A stretch of 64,000 nt of DNA from Burkholderia sp. Ax-1724 (GCF_011752995.1 NZ_VWWL01000021.1:62001-126000); one strand, 5' to 3'; counted from the stretch's first letter, positions 25,445-34,299 are shown. Translations and numbers: made by a program. The notes: generated by a model not told the origin, from the sequence alone.

Positions 25445-26851
25445 GTGTATTACAAAACGCAAATCGATCCGGTAGTGAGCTTCCTCAACTCGCAAGGCGA
25501 GCAGGTACGGGGCACGATCATCAATCTCCAGCGCAAGTCCCTGGTGATGGAAGTCTATAACCCCTACTCGATCGTCCAGGTCAGCGAGGTGCTGAGCGAC
25601 CTGTCGGTCAAGATGGGCGTGGAACACGTCTATTCGGGCAAGGCCGTCGTCATCAGCATGGTCAATACGGGCCTGACGGCCATTGTCTCCGTCACGCTGA
25701 TCGCCGAGTGGCGGGAACTGAGCGGCGGCACGCTCGAAGCGCGCGCGGTGGGGGAAGAAGCCAGCCGCTTCGTGCAGGACTGGACCGAGCGTTTCCAGAT
25801 CCGCCGTGACTACCAGATCGCGGTCAACCAGATCCGGGCTTTTCTCTCGGACATGTCGCGCTGGGTCGAGCAGGCGGACCTGGGCGACACCATGCCGAAG
25901 GAAGGCAAAAGCCTGCGCGAGGACTTTTTCCTCGAACTGGCATCGCCGCTGATGGAAAAGACCAAGCTCTACTTCGACGAATTCGAAGGCGAAGCGCGCC
26001 TCGTCGACGAAGAACTGGCGCCGGCGCACCGTGCCTTTGCCCAGGCCGCGCTCCATCCGCTGCTGCTGCGCTCGCCCTTCGTCTTCCGCACCTTCACGAA
26101 GCCGCTCGGCTATGCCGGCGACTACCAGATGGTCAACCAGATGCTCGACGATCCCCGCCAGGGCCCGAGCACGTACTTCCAGATCGTCAACGCGGCCTTC
26201 CTGCAGACGGCCGTGGCACGCGCGCACCGCAATCGCATCGATCTGCTGGTGGACTACCTGACCCGGCTGGCCAACGAAGCGCGCGCTGCACAGCGGCCGT
26301 TCCGGGTGCTGAACGTGGGTTGCGGCCCCGCTCAGGAAATCCAGCGCTTCATGCATGAATACGACGAACCGGAGTGGCTGTCGTTCGAGCTGCTCGACTT
26401 CAGCCAGGAGACTCTGGACTGGACGCGCGAGCGCCTCGGGTCCATCGCGCAGAAACAGGCCGCGCGCATGAGCATCAGCTACACGCACGATTCGGTCCAT
26501 CACCTGCTCAAGCGCCGCATGGATGCGGATGCGGCGGACGTCCGCGAGTTCGACGCGGTCTATTGCGCGGGCCTGTTCGACTACCTGTCGGACAAGGTCT
26601 GTGCGCGGCTGAACCAGTATTTCGCCAGCCGTATCCGCCGCGGCGGCCGCCTGCTGGTCACCAACGTCCACGCCGACAACCCGGAGCGCTTCAGCATGGA
26701 ACACGTGCTGGAGTGGTACCTGATCTATCGCAACGAGGCGCAGATGGCCGACATCATGCCGGAGAACTGCGGCGAGCCGCGTCTGTACACGGACCCGACC
26801 GGCGTTAACGTGTTCGCCGAGGCGGTGATCGGCCCGCAACAAGTAGCCTGA
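25445..26851 (+). CDS. phcB: PhcB-like SAM-dependent methyltransferase (hydroxy fatty acid methyl ester synthase)
   Basis: This 468-residue protein has an N-terminal PilZ-like domain (residues ~10-105, EVYNPYSIVQVSEVLSDL) and a C-terminal class I methyltransferase with motif I VLNVGCGPAQEIQRF near residue 289 and LLDFSQETLDW after it. This is the architecture of the Ralstonia/Cupriavidus extracellular-factor synthase PhcB, which methylates 3-hydroxy fatty acids to the quorum signal. The start is GTG 25445 without a clear ribosome site. One base separates it from the histidine kinase gene; four further genes follow without gaps, matching phcBSRQ order. The chain length of the signal cannot be predicted. 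Confidence 0.88.
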   Translation: MYYKTQIDPVVSFLNSQGEQVRGTIINLQRKSLVMEVYNPYSIVQVSEVLSDLSVKMGVEHVYSGKAVVISMVNTGLTAIVSVTLIAEWRELSGGTLEARAVGEEASRFVQDWTERFQIRRDYQIAVNQIRAFLSDMSRWVEQADLGDTMPKEGKSLREDFFLELASPLMEKTKLYFDEFEGEARLVDEELAPAHRAFAQAALHPLLLRSPFVFRTFTKPLGYAGDYQMVNQMLDDPRQGPSTYFQIVNAAFLQTAVARAHRNRIDLLVDYLTRLANEARAAQRPFRVLNVGCGPAQEIQRFMHEYDEPEWLSFELLDFSQETLDWTRERLGSIAQKQAARMSISYTHDSVHHLLKRRMDADAADVREFDAVYCAGLFDYLSDKVCARLNQYFASRIRRGGRLLVTNVHADNPERFSMEHVLEWYLIYRNEAQMADIMPENCGEPRLYTDPTGVNVFAEAVIGPQQVA

Positions 26852-26852
26852 G

Positions 26853-28190
26853 ATGACGACATCCCTGGTTGGGTTGCAATCGAACTATCGTGAAGAGCTG
26901 CGCGACTACCGGTTGCTGTGCAGCAAGGCCGGCGGCCTGACCGTGATCGTGCTGGTGCTGATGGGCGTGGCGATGGACTATGTCGTGTATCCGGCCGAGC
27001 AGAAGCGCTTTGCCATCGTCCGGGTGCTGACCAGCGCGGCCATCGGCCTGGCCTTGCTCTCGCTTTACACGAAAGCGGGTAAACGCCACGTGCAGGTCAT
27101 CACCTTCTTCTGGCTGCTGCTGCCGCAGGTCATGATCTCGTGGATGATTTACGCCACCCAGGGCGAGGCGTCGCTGTTCTATGCCGGGCTCATGCTGACG
27201 ATCTTCGCGGTCGGCATCCTGTTTCCCGCCGGCTACTGGCAGACGCTGGCATTCGGCCTCGCCACGGTCCTGCTTTACTACATCGCCTGCCAGGCCCATC
27301 CGGGTGGCATCCTGGACCCGAGCAAATTCCAGTTCCAGCTCATCCTGATCTTCTTCTGCGCGGTGGCCAGCTCCATTTACACCTACTTCAACGAGAAGGG
27401 CCGTTTCCAGCTTTTCCGGCTCAAGGACGAAGTGGCGCACAAGAACGACGAGCTGGCCCGCACCAATGAAAGCCTGTCGCAGATCAAGGGCCAGTTGCTG
27501 CAGCAGGAGAAGATGGCGGCCATCGGTACGTTGTCCGCGGGGCTGCTGCACGAGGTCAACAACCCGGTCAACTTCTGCCTGATGGCGATCGAAGTGGCCA
27601 TGGAAGAATCGCAGGTCAAGGAAAGCCCGTCGCTACAGGAATGCCTGACGGACGCGCGGCAAGGCATGCACCGCATCCAGCACATCGTGTCGGACCTGAA
27701 GACTTTTGCCTATCGCAAGCCCGGCGCGACCGCGGAGGGCGTGCCGTTCCTGTTCGAGAAGGCGCTCGACGCGTCGATCCGGTTGAGCGCCCATGAGCTG
27801 CGCGGCGTGACGCTCACGCGCGAGCTGCCTGGCGACACCCTGGTGCTCGGCGACGAAGCCGCCATCATCGGCGTGCTCATCAACCTGTTCTCGAATGCCG
27901 CGCTGGCCATGCACAAGGCCGGCACCGCGGCACCGCAGCTTCATGTCATGGCGCAATGGCGCGACGAGCGGCTGCACGTGAATGTGCGCGACAACGGCCC
28001 GGGAATTGCCGCGGAAAATCTGGCGCGCGTGTTCGAACCCTTCTTCACGACCCGCGAAGTCGGCCAGGGCCTCGGCCTTGGCCTGTCCATCAGCTATGCG
28101 GTGGTGGAGCGGCACGGCGGCACCCTGTTCGCAGAAAGCCAGTTGGGCGAATGGACCGCGTTCAACTTCGACCTGCCACGCGTCGAGTGA
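26853..28190 (+). CDS. phcS: PhcS-like membrane sensor histidine kinase
   Basis: This 445-residue protein has about six N-terminal transmembrane helices (to ~residue 180), a coiled-coil linker (LKDEVAHKNDELARTNES), then a kinase core. His233 lies in the H-box LLHEVNNP, the N-box in LINLFSNAALAM, and the G boxes in DNGPGI and GQGLGLGLS (~400-410). It would sense the PhcB-made signal in the membrane and change phosphorylation of the response regulators encoded next. ATG 26853 is one base after the phcB stop. Assignment as PhcS rests on topology and gene order. Confidence 0.88.
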   Translation: MTTSLVGLQSNYREELRDYRLLCSKAGGLTVIVLVLMGVAMDYVVYPAEQKRFAIVRVLTSAAIGLALLSLYTKAGKRHVQVITFFWLLLPQVMISWMIYATQGEASLFYAGLMLTIFAVGILFPAGYWQTLAFGLATVLLYYIACQAHPGGILDPSKFQFQLILIFFCAVASSIYTYFNEKGRFQLFRLKDEVAHKNDELARTNESLSQIKGQLLQQEKMAAIGTLSAGLLHEVNNPVNFCLMAIEVAMEESQVKESPSLQECLTDARQGMHRIQHIVSDLKTFAYRKPGATAEGVPFLFEKALDASIRLSAHELRGVTLTRELPGDTLVLGDEAAIIGVLINLFSNAALAMHKAGTAAPQLHVMAQWRDERLHVNVRDNGPGIAAENLARVFEPFFTTREVGQGLGLGLSISYAVVERHGGTLFAESQLGEWTAFNFDLPRVE

Positions 28191-28197
28191 TGCCGAG

Positions 28198-28602
28198 ATG
28201 AGCGAGACACAACAAGCCCGGCAGACCGTCGTCTATGTCGACGACGAGGAGTTGGCCCGCAAGTACTTCGCGCGTTCGGCCGGCGGCGACTACGAGGTGC
28301 TGCTCGCCGACGGCGCGGACGAGGCCATGTCGATCCTGCGCCGCGAAGGTGCGCGGGTGGCGGTCCTCGTGACCGACTTTCGCATGCCGGGCCCGAACGG
28401 CGACGAGCTGCTGCGGCAGGTCGCCCGGGAGTATCCGCATATCGTGCGAATCCTCGTGACCGCCTACGCGGACTACGGCGCGCTGCTGGAAGTGGTCAAT
28501 TCCGGCGAGGTGTTTCGAATCCTGGAGAAGCCGCTAGGCGTGAGCGCGGTCCGCGAGGTGCTGGCCGCGGCGACGGCAGTCCCGATATCGCGCCCGAAGT
28601 GA
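28198..28602 (+). CDS. phcR: PhcR-like response regulator, receiver domain only
   Basis: This 134-residue single receiver domain has acidic residues at 15-17 (YVDDE), phospho-acceptor Asp60 in VTDFRMPG, and the conserved Lys111 in LEKPLG. In Ralstonia, PhcR is described as a receiver joined to a histidine-kinase-type output domain; here only the receiver is encoded. The stop codon overlaps the start of a 62-codon frame whose end looks like a kinase-domain tail. It starts 8 bases after the phcS stop, with a weak ribosome site. Confidence 0.82.
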   Translation: MSETQQARQTVVYVDDEELARKYFARSAGGDYEVLLADGADEAMSILRREGARVAVLVTDFRMPGPNGDELLRQVAREYPHIVRILVTAYADYGALLEVVNSGEVFRILEKPLGVSAVREVLAAATAVPISRPK

Positions 28603-28790
28603 TGCCGCGCGCGTTGCTCGAAGCAGTTATCGCTCGCGCCGGCGTGAGCGGCTTCAAGATGATTTTCCGCAAGCGCGTCATGCCGTTCCCGGGCGGCCGT
28701 ATCGGGATCGCATCCGCGTCCGGCGCCGGCACGAGCGTGGCGCTGGATTGCCCCAATTTGAAGATTCGAATGCACAGGAGTGACCAATGA
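28602..28790 (+). CDS. 62-residue ORF resembling the end of a histidine-kinase ATPase domain
   Basis: The frame starts at ATG 28602 inside the phcR stop (TGATG overlap) and ends at 28790, overlapping the phcQ ATG by four bases, so it fills the space between the two genes exactly. Its second half, GGRIGIASASGAGTSVALDC, resembles the final strand-turn-strand of HATPase domains (GGxIxxxSxxGxGTxxxxxxP). The N and G1 boxes are missing. It is most simply explained as a remnant of the PhcR kinase output domain still translated by coupling, or as a small adapter. No function can be claimed. Confidence 0.6.
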   Translation: MPRALLEAVIARAGVSGFKMIFRKRVMPFPGGRIGIASASGAGTSVALDCPNLKIRMHRSDQ

Positions 28791-29797
28791 GCAATACGAT
28801 TGCCGACCAGACACCGCCCCCGGCGATTCTGTTCGTTGACGACGAAGCCACCGCGGTCAAATACTTCGAGCGCGCCATCGGCGCGATCGCGCCGGTGGTG
28901 ACGGGCGCCTCCGTGGAAGACGGCAAGGCGATGCTGGACGCCCACGCCGCCAGCCTGGCCGTGCTGGTGTCCGACCAGCGCATGCCGGGCGAATACGGCA
29001 ACGAACTGCTGCGTTATGCACGCGAGCGCTATCCCCACATCGTGCGGATTCTGACGACGGCCTATTCGGAACTGGACCAGACCGTCGAGGCCGTCAACCA
29101 GGGCCAGATACATCGCTATATCAAGAAGCCGTGGGACATCTCGGCGCTGCGCATGGAAATGAAGCAGGCGCTGGAACTGGCGGGACTGCGCAAGGAACGC
29201 GACCAGCTCGTGCGCGAGAAGCTCGGCGTGCTGCAGACGCAGACCGTGGCCACCCGCGTCGGCATCGTGCACACGCTGTGCGCGAGCCTGATCGGCCCGG
29301 ACCGCTTCCAGCCGGTGGAAACCTACCTGGCCGGCACCGACCTGGCGGGTACGCGCAAGGTGGAGCCGGACTGGCAGCGCATGGACTACGCCGACCTCGT
29401 GCGTGCCGAGAGCGAATGCAGCGGGCGCTTCGGCCACGCGGTCGGCACGCGCCTCGCGGAGCTGCGCACGCAGAATGCGGGGCGCGGCGCGGCCGATGCG
29501 GTGCGCGTCGTGACCGAAGTTCTGGGCGCCGCGGTGCGCGGCGACGGCGATGCGCTGATCTGGACTTCGCCGGCCACGCTGAGCGAGTTCCTCACCCGCC
29601 CGGTCGGTCAAGCCGTATCGAGCGAACACGCGGCCTGGCTGGCCTGCCTGCTCTGGCTGGAAGAAGCCGGCGGCGCCCTGCAGTTCGTGCGCGACGGCGA
29701 CGCCATCGTCTGCCGCGCCGGCACGCGGGCGGCCAGTTTTGCGGCCGACCGCCTGGCGGCCTGGATCGAGCGGTTCTCGGAGCCGGCGTTCGGCTAG
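28787..29797 (+). CDS. phcQ: PhcQ-like response regulator
   Basis: This 336-residue protein has an N-terminal receiver domain (residues ~12-135: VDDE at 17-20, Asp63 in VSDQRMPGEYG, Lys113/114 in RYIKKPW), a helical linker and a ~200-residue C-terminal domain without recognised catalytic motifs. This matches PhcQ of the Ralstonia phc operon in length, order and receiver type. It is the last gene of the cluster. No phcA-like LysR gene is adjacent: the LysR gene downstream faces a nitrilase. Its start is translationally coupled to the preceding small ORF. Confidence 0.82.
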   Translation: MSNTIADQTPPPAILFVDDEATAVKYFERAIGAIAPVVTGASVEDGKAMLDAHAASLAVLVSDQRMPGEYGNELLRYARERYPHIVRILTTAYSELDQTVEAVNQGQIHRYIKKPWDISALRMEMKQALELAGLRKERDQLVREKLGVLQTQTVATRVGIVHTLCASLIGPDRFQPVETYLAGTDLAGTRKVEPDWQRMDYADLVRAESECSGRFGHAVGTRLAELRTQNAGRGAADAVRVVTEVLGAAVRGDGDALIWTSPATLSEFLTRPVGQAVSSEHAAWLACLLWLEEAGGALQFVRDGDAIVCRAGTRAASFAADRLAAWIERFSEPAFG

Positions 29798-29842
29798 GTG
29801 AAAGGGACCATCCGCGCTTAAACGCGACAACGGGCGGTGATC

Positions 29843-29862
29843 GCCTCGTCAGGGCACGAGGC
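29843..29862 (+). terminator. Short hairpin after phcQ
   Basis: GCCTCGT-CAGGGC-ACGAGGC forms a 7-bp stem about 45 bases after the phcQ stop. There is no T-tract, so this is a modest terminator candidate. Confidence 0.35.
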
Positions 29863-29977
29863 AAATGACCGCTGTCATTCAGCCGCGTGTTGCGCGCCCG
29901 GGAACGAGCGGCGTGGGCCGATCGTATCCGGCAGAATCAGGCGAAGATCGTTGAGAGCCATTCGATCGATCCTCCTA

Positions 29978-30901
29978 TCAGCGCGAAGCAAAATTGGCAA
30001 AGCACTCCACAATCGCAGCCTGAACCGTAACGACCGCCGCATCGCGCAGCGAACTGTTACGCCAACCAAGCTCGATGGCATAGTGTGGCAGGACCAGCGG
30101 ACAGGCCAGCAACCGCAAACCCGTCATGCGCGCGATCGCATCGGCCGCGTGCCGCGGAATCGTCGCCACGGCGCGGCTCCCCTTCAATAAAAAGGGCAAG
30201 CCGGCGAAATGCGTGGTCGATCCGATGACCTTGCGTTTCAGGCCGAGTGCGGCCAGCCCTTCGTCGACAATCCCCACCACGCCGCCGGCAGACACGAGGA
30301 TATGCCCACGCGCGACATATTCCTCGATCGTCAATTCGCTTGCCGCGCCCTTGAGACTGGCACGGTCGGCCAGACAGGCATAGTCCCCCTCGGCCAGCAC
30401 CTGATGGCCGAGTCCTCGCAACGCGAGTCCGCCCGCCGTGATAGCCAGATCCATTTCCTGGTTTGCCAGCGAATCGCTGACGATCTGGCTGTACGTCTGT
30501 CGAAAAATGATCCGTAAGCCAGGGGCGCGCCGGTCAACCGCATCCATGATCTTGCGTCCCACGGCGATCTCGATGTCGTCGGAGAGGCCGATCGATACGG
30601 CACGGCCATAAAAAGACCTAGCGTCCGGCGTCGAGATCGTGAGACTGAGACGAAATCGGTCGAGCGCCTCGCTGATGATGGGTTTCAGTTCCCGGGCTCT
30701 CGAAGTCGGCGCAAGTCCGCGCCCCGTGCGGACAAACAGCGTGTCCGAATAGACGTCCCGAAGCCGCCTCAATGCGGCACTGACTGCGGACTGCGTCATG
30801 TCCAGGCGGATTGCGGCCCGGCTTGCCCCGCCTTCCTCAAACAGCGCCTCGAAGATTTTCAGAAGATTCAGGTCGACCGTCGAGATATCAATATGGCTCA
30901 T
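29978..30901 (-). CDS. LysR-family transcriptional regulator
   Basis: This 307-residue protein has an N-terminal HTH (residues ~8-67: LNLLKIFEALFEEGGASRAAIRLDMTQSAVSAALRRLR), more NodD/NahR-like than CbbR-like, and a substrate-binding domain. It is divergent from the nitrilase gene, with about 80 bases between start codons, and most likely controls it. An inverted repeat CATATC...GATATG spans its own start codon at 30899-30920, suggesting autoregulation. Confidence 0.88.
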   Translation of the reverse strand: MSHIDISTVDLNLLKIFEALFEEGGASRAAIRLDMTQSAVSAALRRLRDVYSDTLFVRTGRGLAPTSRARELKPIISEALDRFRLSLTISTPDARSFYGRAVSIGLSDDIEIAVGRKIMDAVDRRAPGLRIIFRQTYSQIVSDSLANQEMDLAITAGGLALRGLGHQVLAEGDYACLADRASLKGAASELTIEEYVARGHILVSAGGVVGIVDEGLAALGLKRKVIGSTTHFAGLPFLLKGSRAVATIPRHAADAIARMTGLRLLACPLVLPHYAIELGWRNSSLRDAAVVTVQAAIVECFANFASR

Positions 30902-30920
30902 ATCGGAAAGTTGAGATATG
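30899..30920. promoter_or_regulatory. LysR box candidate overlapping the lysR start codon
   Basis: CATATC and GATATG are perfect inverted arms separated by 10 bases; the left arm includes the regulator's start codon (complement of 30899-30901). It lies 63 bases upstream of the nitrilase ATG. Confidence 0.5.
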
Positions 30921-30982
30921 CGTTTTCTCCATTCTATGGCTGCGCGATGATGAGCGCATCAACCGTTCCCCTGGAGAACACC

Positions 30983-31909
30983 ATGCCTAAATCGACAGTT
31001 GCCGCATTGCAGATCGGCGCATCACCGCAGGGCAAAGCGGCAACGCTTCAACATATCCTGTCGTTCGAGGATCAGATTCGCGCATCCGGCGCGAGTCTCG
31101 TCGTCATGCCCGAAGCCTTGCTCGGCGGCTACCCGAAAGGCGAGACATTCGGCACGCGGCTCGGCTACCGGCTGCCCGAAGGGCGTGAAGTCTTCGCCAG
31201 GTATTTCGAGAACGCGATCGACGTGCCCGGCCCGGAAACCGACGCGCTCGCCGAGCTCTCCACGCGATGCAATGCGTCGATCGTCATGGGCGTCATCGAA
31301 CGCTCGGGAAGCACGCTGTATTGCACCGCGCTGTTCTTCACCCCCGATGACGGACTCGTGGCCAAACATCGCAAGCTGATGCCGACGGGAACGGAACGCC
31401 TGATCTGGGGACAAGGCGACGGCTCGACGCTGCCGGCGGTGGAAACAAAGACCGGCGTCGTCGGCGCGGCGATCTGCTGGGAGAACCATATGCCGTTGCT
31501 GCGCACGGCGATGTATGCGAAAGGCGTGCAGATATGGTGCGCGCCCACGGTCGACGAACGCGACATCTGGCAATGCTCCATGCGGCACATTGCTCACGAA
31601 GGCCGGGTCTTCGTCATCAGTGCGTGCCAGGTGCAGCCGTCGCCGGCCGCGCTGGGCATCGAGGTGCCCGGCTGGGACAAAGACCGTCCTCTGATCAACG
31701 GCGGAAGCCTGATCGTCGGGCCGCTGGGCGAAGTGCTCGCCGGCCCGCTGCACGGCGAGACGGGACTGGTCGTGGCCGAGATCGATACCGATGAAATCAT
31801 TCGGGCTCGCTACGATTTCGACGTGACCGGCCACTATTCGCGACCGGACGTTTTCTCGCTCTCGGTCGACGAGCGGCCAAAGCGTACCGTCGCGTTCACC
31901 TCGTCGTAA
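30983..31909 (+). CDS. Nitrilase-family carbon-nitrogen hydrolase
   Basis: This 308-residue protein has the complete Glu-Lys-Cys triad: Glu44 in VMPEALLGGYP, Lys131 in KHRKLMPTGTERLIWG, and Cys165 in AAICWENHMP. The CWENHMPLLR and GTERLIWGQGDG signatures indicate a true nitrilase branch (nitrile to acid plus ammonia) rather than an amidase, and the length fits. ATG 30983 follows GGAG by six bases; the frame to 30893 crosses the divergent LysR gene. It converges with the IclR gene (2 bases between stops). The natural nitrile is unknown. Confidence 0.9.
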   Translation: MPKSTVAALQIGASPQGKAATLQHILSFEDQIRASGASLVVMPEALLGGYPKGETFGTRLGYRLPEGREVFARYFENAIDVPGPETDALAELSTRCNASIVMGVIERSGSTLYCTALFFTPDDGLVAKHRKLMPTGTERLIWGQGDGSTLPAVETKTGVVGAAICWENHMPLLRTAMYAKGVQIWCAPTVDERDIWQCSMRHIAHEGRVFVISACQVQPSPAALGIEVPGWDKDRPLINGGSLIVGPLGEVLAGPLHGETGLVVAEIDTDEIIRARYDFDVTGHYSRPDVFSLSVDERPKRTVAFTSS

Positions 31910-31911
31910 AA

Positions 31912-32670
31912 CTAGCGGCCCGTCAGTTCGCGCAGCTTTTCCGCCTCGCGCATGAGCGCGGCGATGACGCGCTCCCGTTTCTCCGGGAAGCGGGCCGATA
32001 TGCAGGCGACGTTCAAGGCAAGCGTCGGGCGGCCTGGGCCGCCGGATATGCACGTCGCCACGCCGGTCCCGCCCAGGTCGGACTCGTCGGCCACCACGCA
32101 GTAGCCGTCGATCCGCGCTTGCGCGACGATCTGCTCGATGCGCTTCAGGTCGGTGATCGTGACCGGCGTGACCGCAACGATCTCGTGCTGCCGCAGCAGG
32201 CGATGGCCGATGTCTTCCGGCAGCACCGACAGGATGACCCGCCCCATCGCCGTGCAATGAACCGGCAGCAGCCTGTTCGAAAACCCTTCATAGCGAACCG
32301 GCTGACTGGAAAGCGTTTGTTTGACGATCTTGATGTGCCCGTCGTTGGTGAGGGAGCCGAGGGTGACCGTCTCGCCCAGCTCTTCGCCCAAAGCGGACAT
32401 GACCGGTTCGACGAGCGCGAGCACGCGCGCCATCTGGTCGCCGCCCCAGCCGAAACCATGCTCGCGGAAATACGTGTTCAGCTCGTACATGCCCCGGTCG
32501 TCGCGAACCAGGTAGCCGCGCGCGCACAACGTCTTCAGCAGGCCAAAGGCACTGCTCTTCGGCAGGCCGAACGTGGCGGTGACCGTGGCCAGGTTTGCGG
32601 CCCCCTCGAGGCCGGCAAAAAATTCCAGAAGGTCCAGGACTCGCGCCGCGGAGCGCACAACCTCACTCAT
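31912..32670 (-). CDS. IclR-family transcriptional regulator
   Basis: This 252-residue protein has an N-terminal winged helix (ARVLDLLEFFAGLEG, TFGLPKSSAFGLLKTL) and an IclR effector domain with LPVHCTAMGRVIL. ATG 32670 has a GAGA-type ribosome site; the frame to 32718 begins further upstream without one. It is divergent from the six-gene transporter/hydrolase/porin cluster and faces a promoter region containing three copies of an ATACGAACG half-site, its likely operator. Confidence 0.9.
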   Translation of the reverse strand: MSEVVRSAARVLDLLEFFAGLEGAANLATVTATFGLPKSSAFGLLKTLCARGYLVRDDRGMYELNTYFREHGFGWGGDQMARVLALVEPVMSALGEELGETVTLGSLTNDGHIKIVKQTLSSQPVRYEGFSNRLLPVHCTAMGRVILSVLPEDIGHRLLRQHEIVAVTPVTITDLKRIEQIVAQARIDGYCVVADESDLGGTGVATCISGGPGRPTLALNVACISARFPEKRERVIAALMREAEKLRELTGR

Positions 32671-32880
32671 GGTGATCTCTTCGATTAGCAGTGACTTCCC
32701 GTCTCGCGGGCCGTTCATCAGTCATTTTTACGATAGCCCGGAATCATACGCTAGTCGGTTCGCGTCAGCCCCGGCAACGGATACGCGGCCGCGGATACGC
32801 CACGACAGGCCGGCCGTTGCGGCACGTGACGGGTTAACCCCAGTAGGCACGGACTTTTGCTCGTGAAAATATGTTTTCAA

Positions 32881-32908
32881 ATACGAACGACGTTCGTATA
32901 TACGAACG
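32881..32908. promoter_or_regulatory. IclR operator candidate with three alternating half-sites
   Basis: ATACGAACG (32881-32889), its reverse complement CGTTCGTAT (32891-32899) and ATACGAACG again (32900-32908) form two overlapping perfect palindromes, one with a 1-base and one with a 0-base spacer. The block lies 63 bases upstream of the MHS transporter start. Confidence 0.72.
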
Positions 32909-32970
32909 TCGCTGCGTAAGCTGCATAAGCATCACCGACGTGCATTCAAGACAACCGACAGGCGAATCGC

Positions 32971-34278
32971 ATGAGAAGCTCAAACACCCTTCTGGCTAGT
33001 GAGGAAATGAAGACAGCCCACGAAGAGGTCAAACCGCGCAAGCAACTGGCGGCGGCCATGATCGGCAACGTGCTGGAGTACTACGACCTGATCGTCTACG
33101 CCTTTCTCGCCCCGACGCTCGGCCACAAGTTCTTCCAGGGCGACGCGGTCGTAGCCCTGCTGGCGAGTTTCGCGACCTTCGGCGTCGGCTTTCTCGCCCG
33201 CCCGCTCGGCGGCGTCATCATCGGACGCATCGCCGACACGCTCGGCCGCAAGATCGCGCTGCAGATCACGATCTTCGGCATGGCGCTCGGCACGGTCGGG
33301 ATCGGCCTGCTTCCGACCTACCAGAACATCGGCGTCATCGCCCCCGCTCTGCTCGTGGTCCTGCGCATCGCCCAGGGGCTCGCGGCCGGCGGAGAATGGG
33401 GCAGTTCCACCTCGCTGATCGTGGAATCGGCGCCTGACGGCAAGCGCGGCATTTTTGGCGGCTTCGGCCAGGCATCGATTGCCAGCGGCACCCTCGTTTC
33501 GAGCCTTGTCGTCACCGTCGTCACCTCGATGTTCACGGCACAGCAGATGGACGCATGGGCCTGGCGCGTGCCGTTCCTGCTCGGCGGGATCCTCGTGGTC
33601 GTGGGCGTCTACATGCGCCGCACGCTGCGCGAAACGCCCGCTTTCGAAGAGTCGCAGGCCAAGGGCGAGACGGTCGCCAAGCCGACCAAAGGCGCGGCCT
33701 TCGCGATGATGAGCCGGGCGTTCGGCTTCACGATCATCTGGACCGTTTCGTACTACGTGATGCTGTCTTACCTGCCGACCTTCATGGTGCAGCATGTCGG
33801 CCTCACGCAGATGCAGGCGCTCACCTCGAATGCCATCGCGCTCGTCATCCTGGTGGCCGCGACGCCGTTTTTCGGCTGGCTGTCCGACCGTTGGGGCCGC
33901 AAGCCCTTGCTCCTCTCCTGCTGCATCGTCTTCACGATCTTTGCCTACCCGTTGTTCTCGCTGCTGCTGAAGCACCCGAGCCTCGGCAACGCGCTCGCGA
34001 TCCAGATCTTCTTCAACATCTTTATCGCCGCCTTCTCGGGAGCCGGGCCGGCCGCGTTGTGCGAGATGTTCCCGACGAAGTCGCGCACGACGCTGCTGTC
34101 CATCGGCTACAGCCTCGCAACCGCGATCTTCGGCGGATTCGCACCGTTCATCGCCACCACGCTGATCCAGCAGACCGGCTCGCCCATCTCTCCGGCGTAC
34201 TACCTGATTGCATCGGCGATCGTCTCGGGCGTGGTCATTCTTGGCCTCAAGGAGACGGCTCATGGATCACTCGATTGA
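32971..34278 (+). CDS. MHS-family (MFS) organic acid/H+ symporter
   Basis: This 435-residue protein has twelve transmembrane helices and MHS hallmarks: GNVLEYYDLIVYAFLAP near the N-terminus, GRIADTLGRK in loop 2-3, LRIAQGLAAGGEWG, and SDRWGRKP in loop 8-9. It imports a carboxylate-like substrate with protons. It is the first gene of the IclR-controlled cluster, and the ketopantoate-reductase-like gene follows 21 bases later. ATG 32971 has an AGGCG-type ribosome site; ATG 33007 has GAGG too close and is less likely. Confidence 0.9.
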   Translation: MRSSNTLLASEEMKTAHEEVKPRKQLAAAMIGNVLEYYDLIVYAFLAPTLGHKFFQGDAVVALLASFATFGVGFLARPLGGVIIGRIADTLGRKIALQITIFGMALGTVGIGLLPTYQNIGVIAPALLVVLRIAQGLAAGGEWGSSTSLIVESAPDGKRGIFGGFGQASIASGTLVSSLVVTVVTSMFTAQQMDAWAWRVPFLLGGILVVVGVYMRRTLRETPAFEESQAKGETVAKPTKGAAFAMMSRAFGFTIIWTVSYYVMLSYLPTFMVQHVGLTQMQALTSNAIALVILVAATPFFGWLSDRWGRKPLLLSCCIVFTIFAYPLFSLLLKHPSLGNALAIQIFFNIFIAAFSGAGPAALCEMFPTKSRTTLLSIGYSLATAIFGGFAPFIATTLIQQTGSPISPAYYLIASAIVSGVVILGLKETAHGSLD

Positions 34279-34299
34279 CCACACGGGCTGATAGAAAGC

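Noticed and set aside
25427..26842. 471-codon minus-strand frame over phcB
   Set aside because: Antisense to the methyltransferase gene, whose motifs and operon position are convincing.
28496..29830. 444-codon minus-strand frame over phcQ
   Set aside because: Antisense to a receiver-domain protein with all key residues; no domain in the shadow.
32980..34263. 427-codon minus-strand frame over the MHS transporter
   Set aside because: Antisense shadow of a transporter with clear MHS motifs; composition is Arg/Asp/Gln-rich and unnatural.
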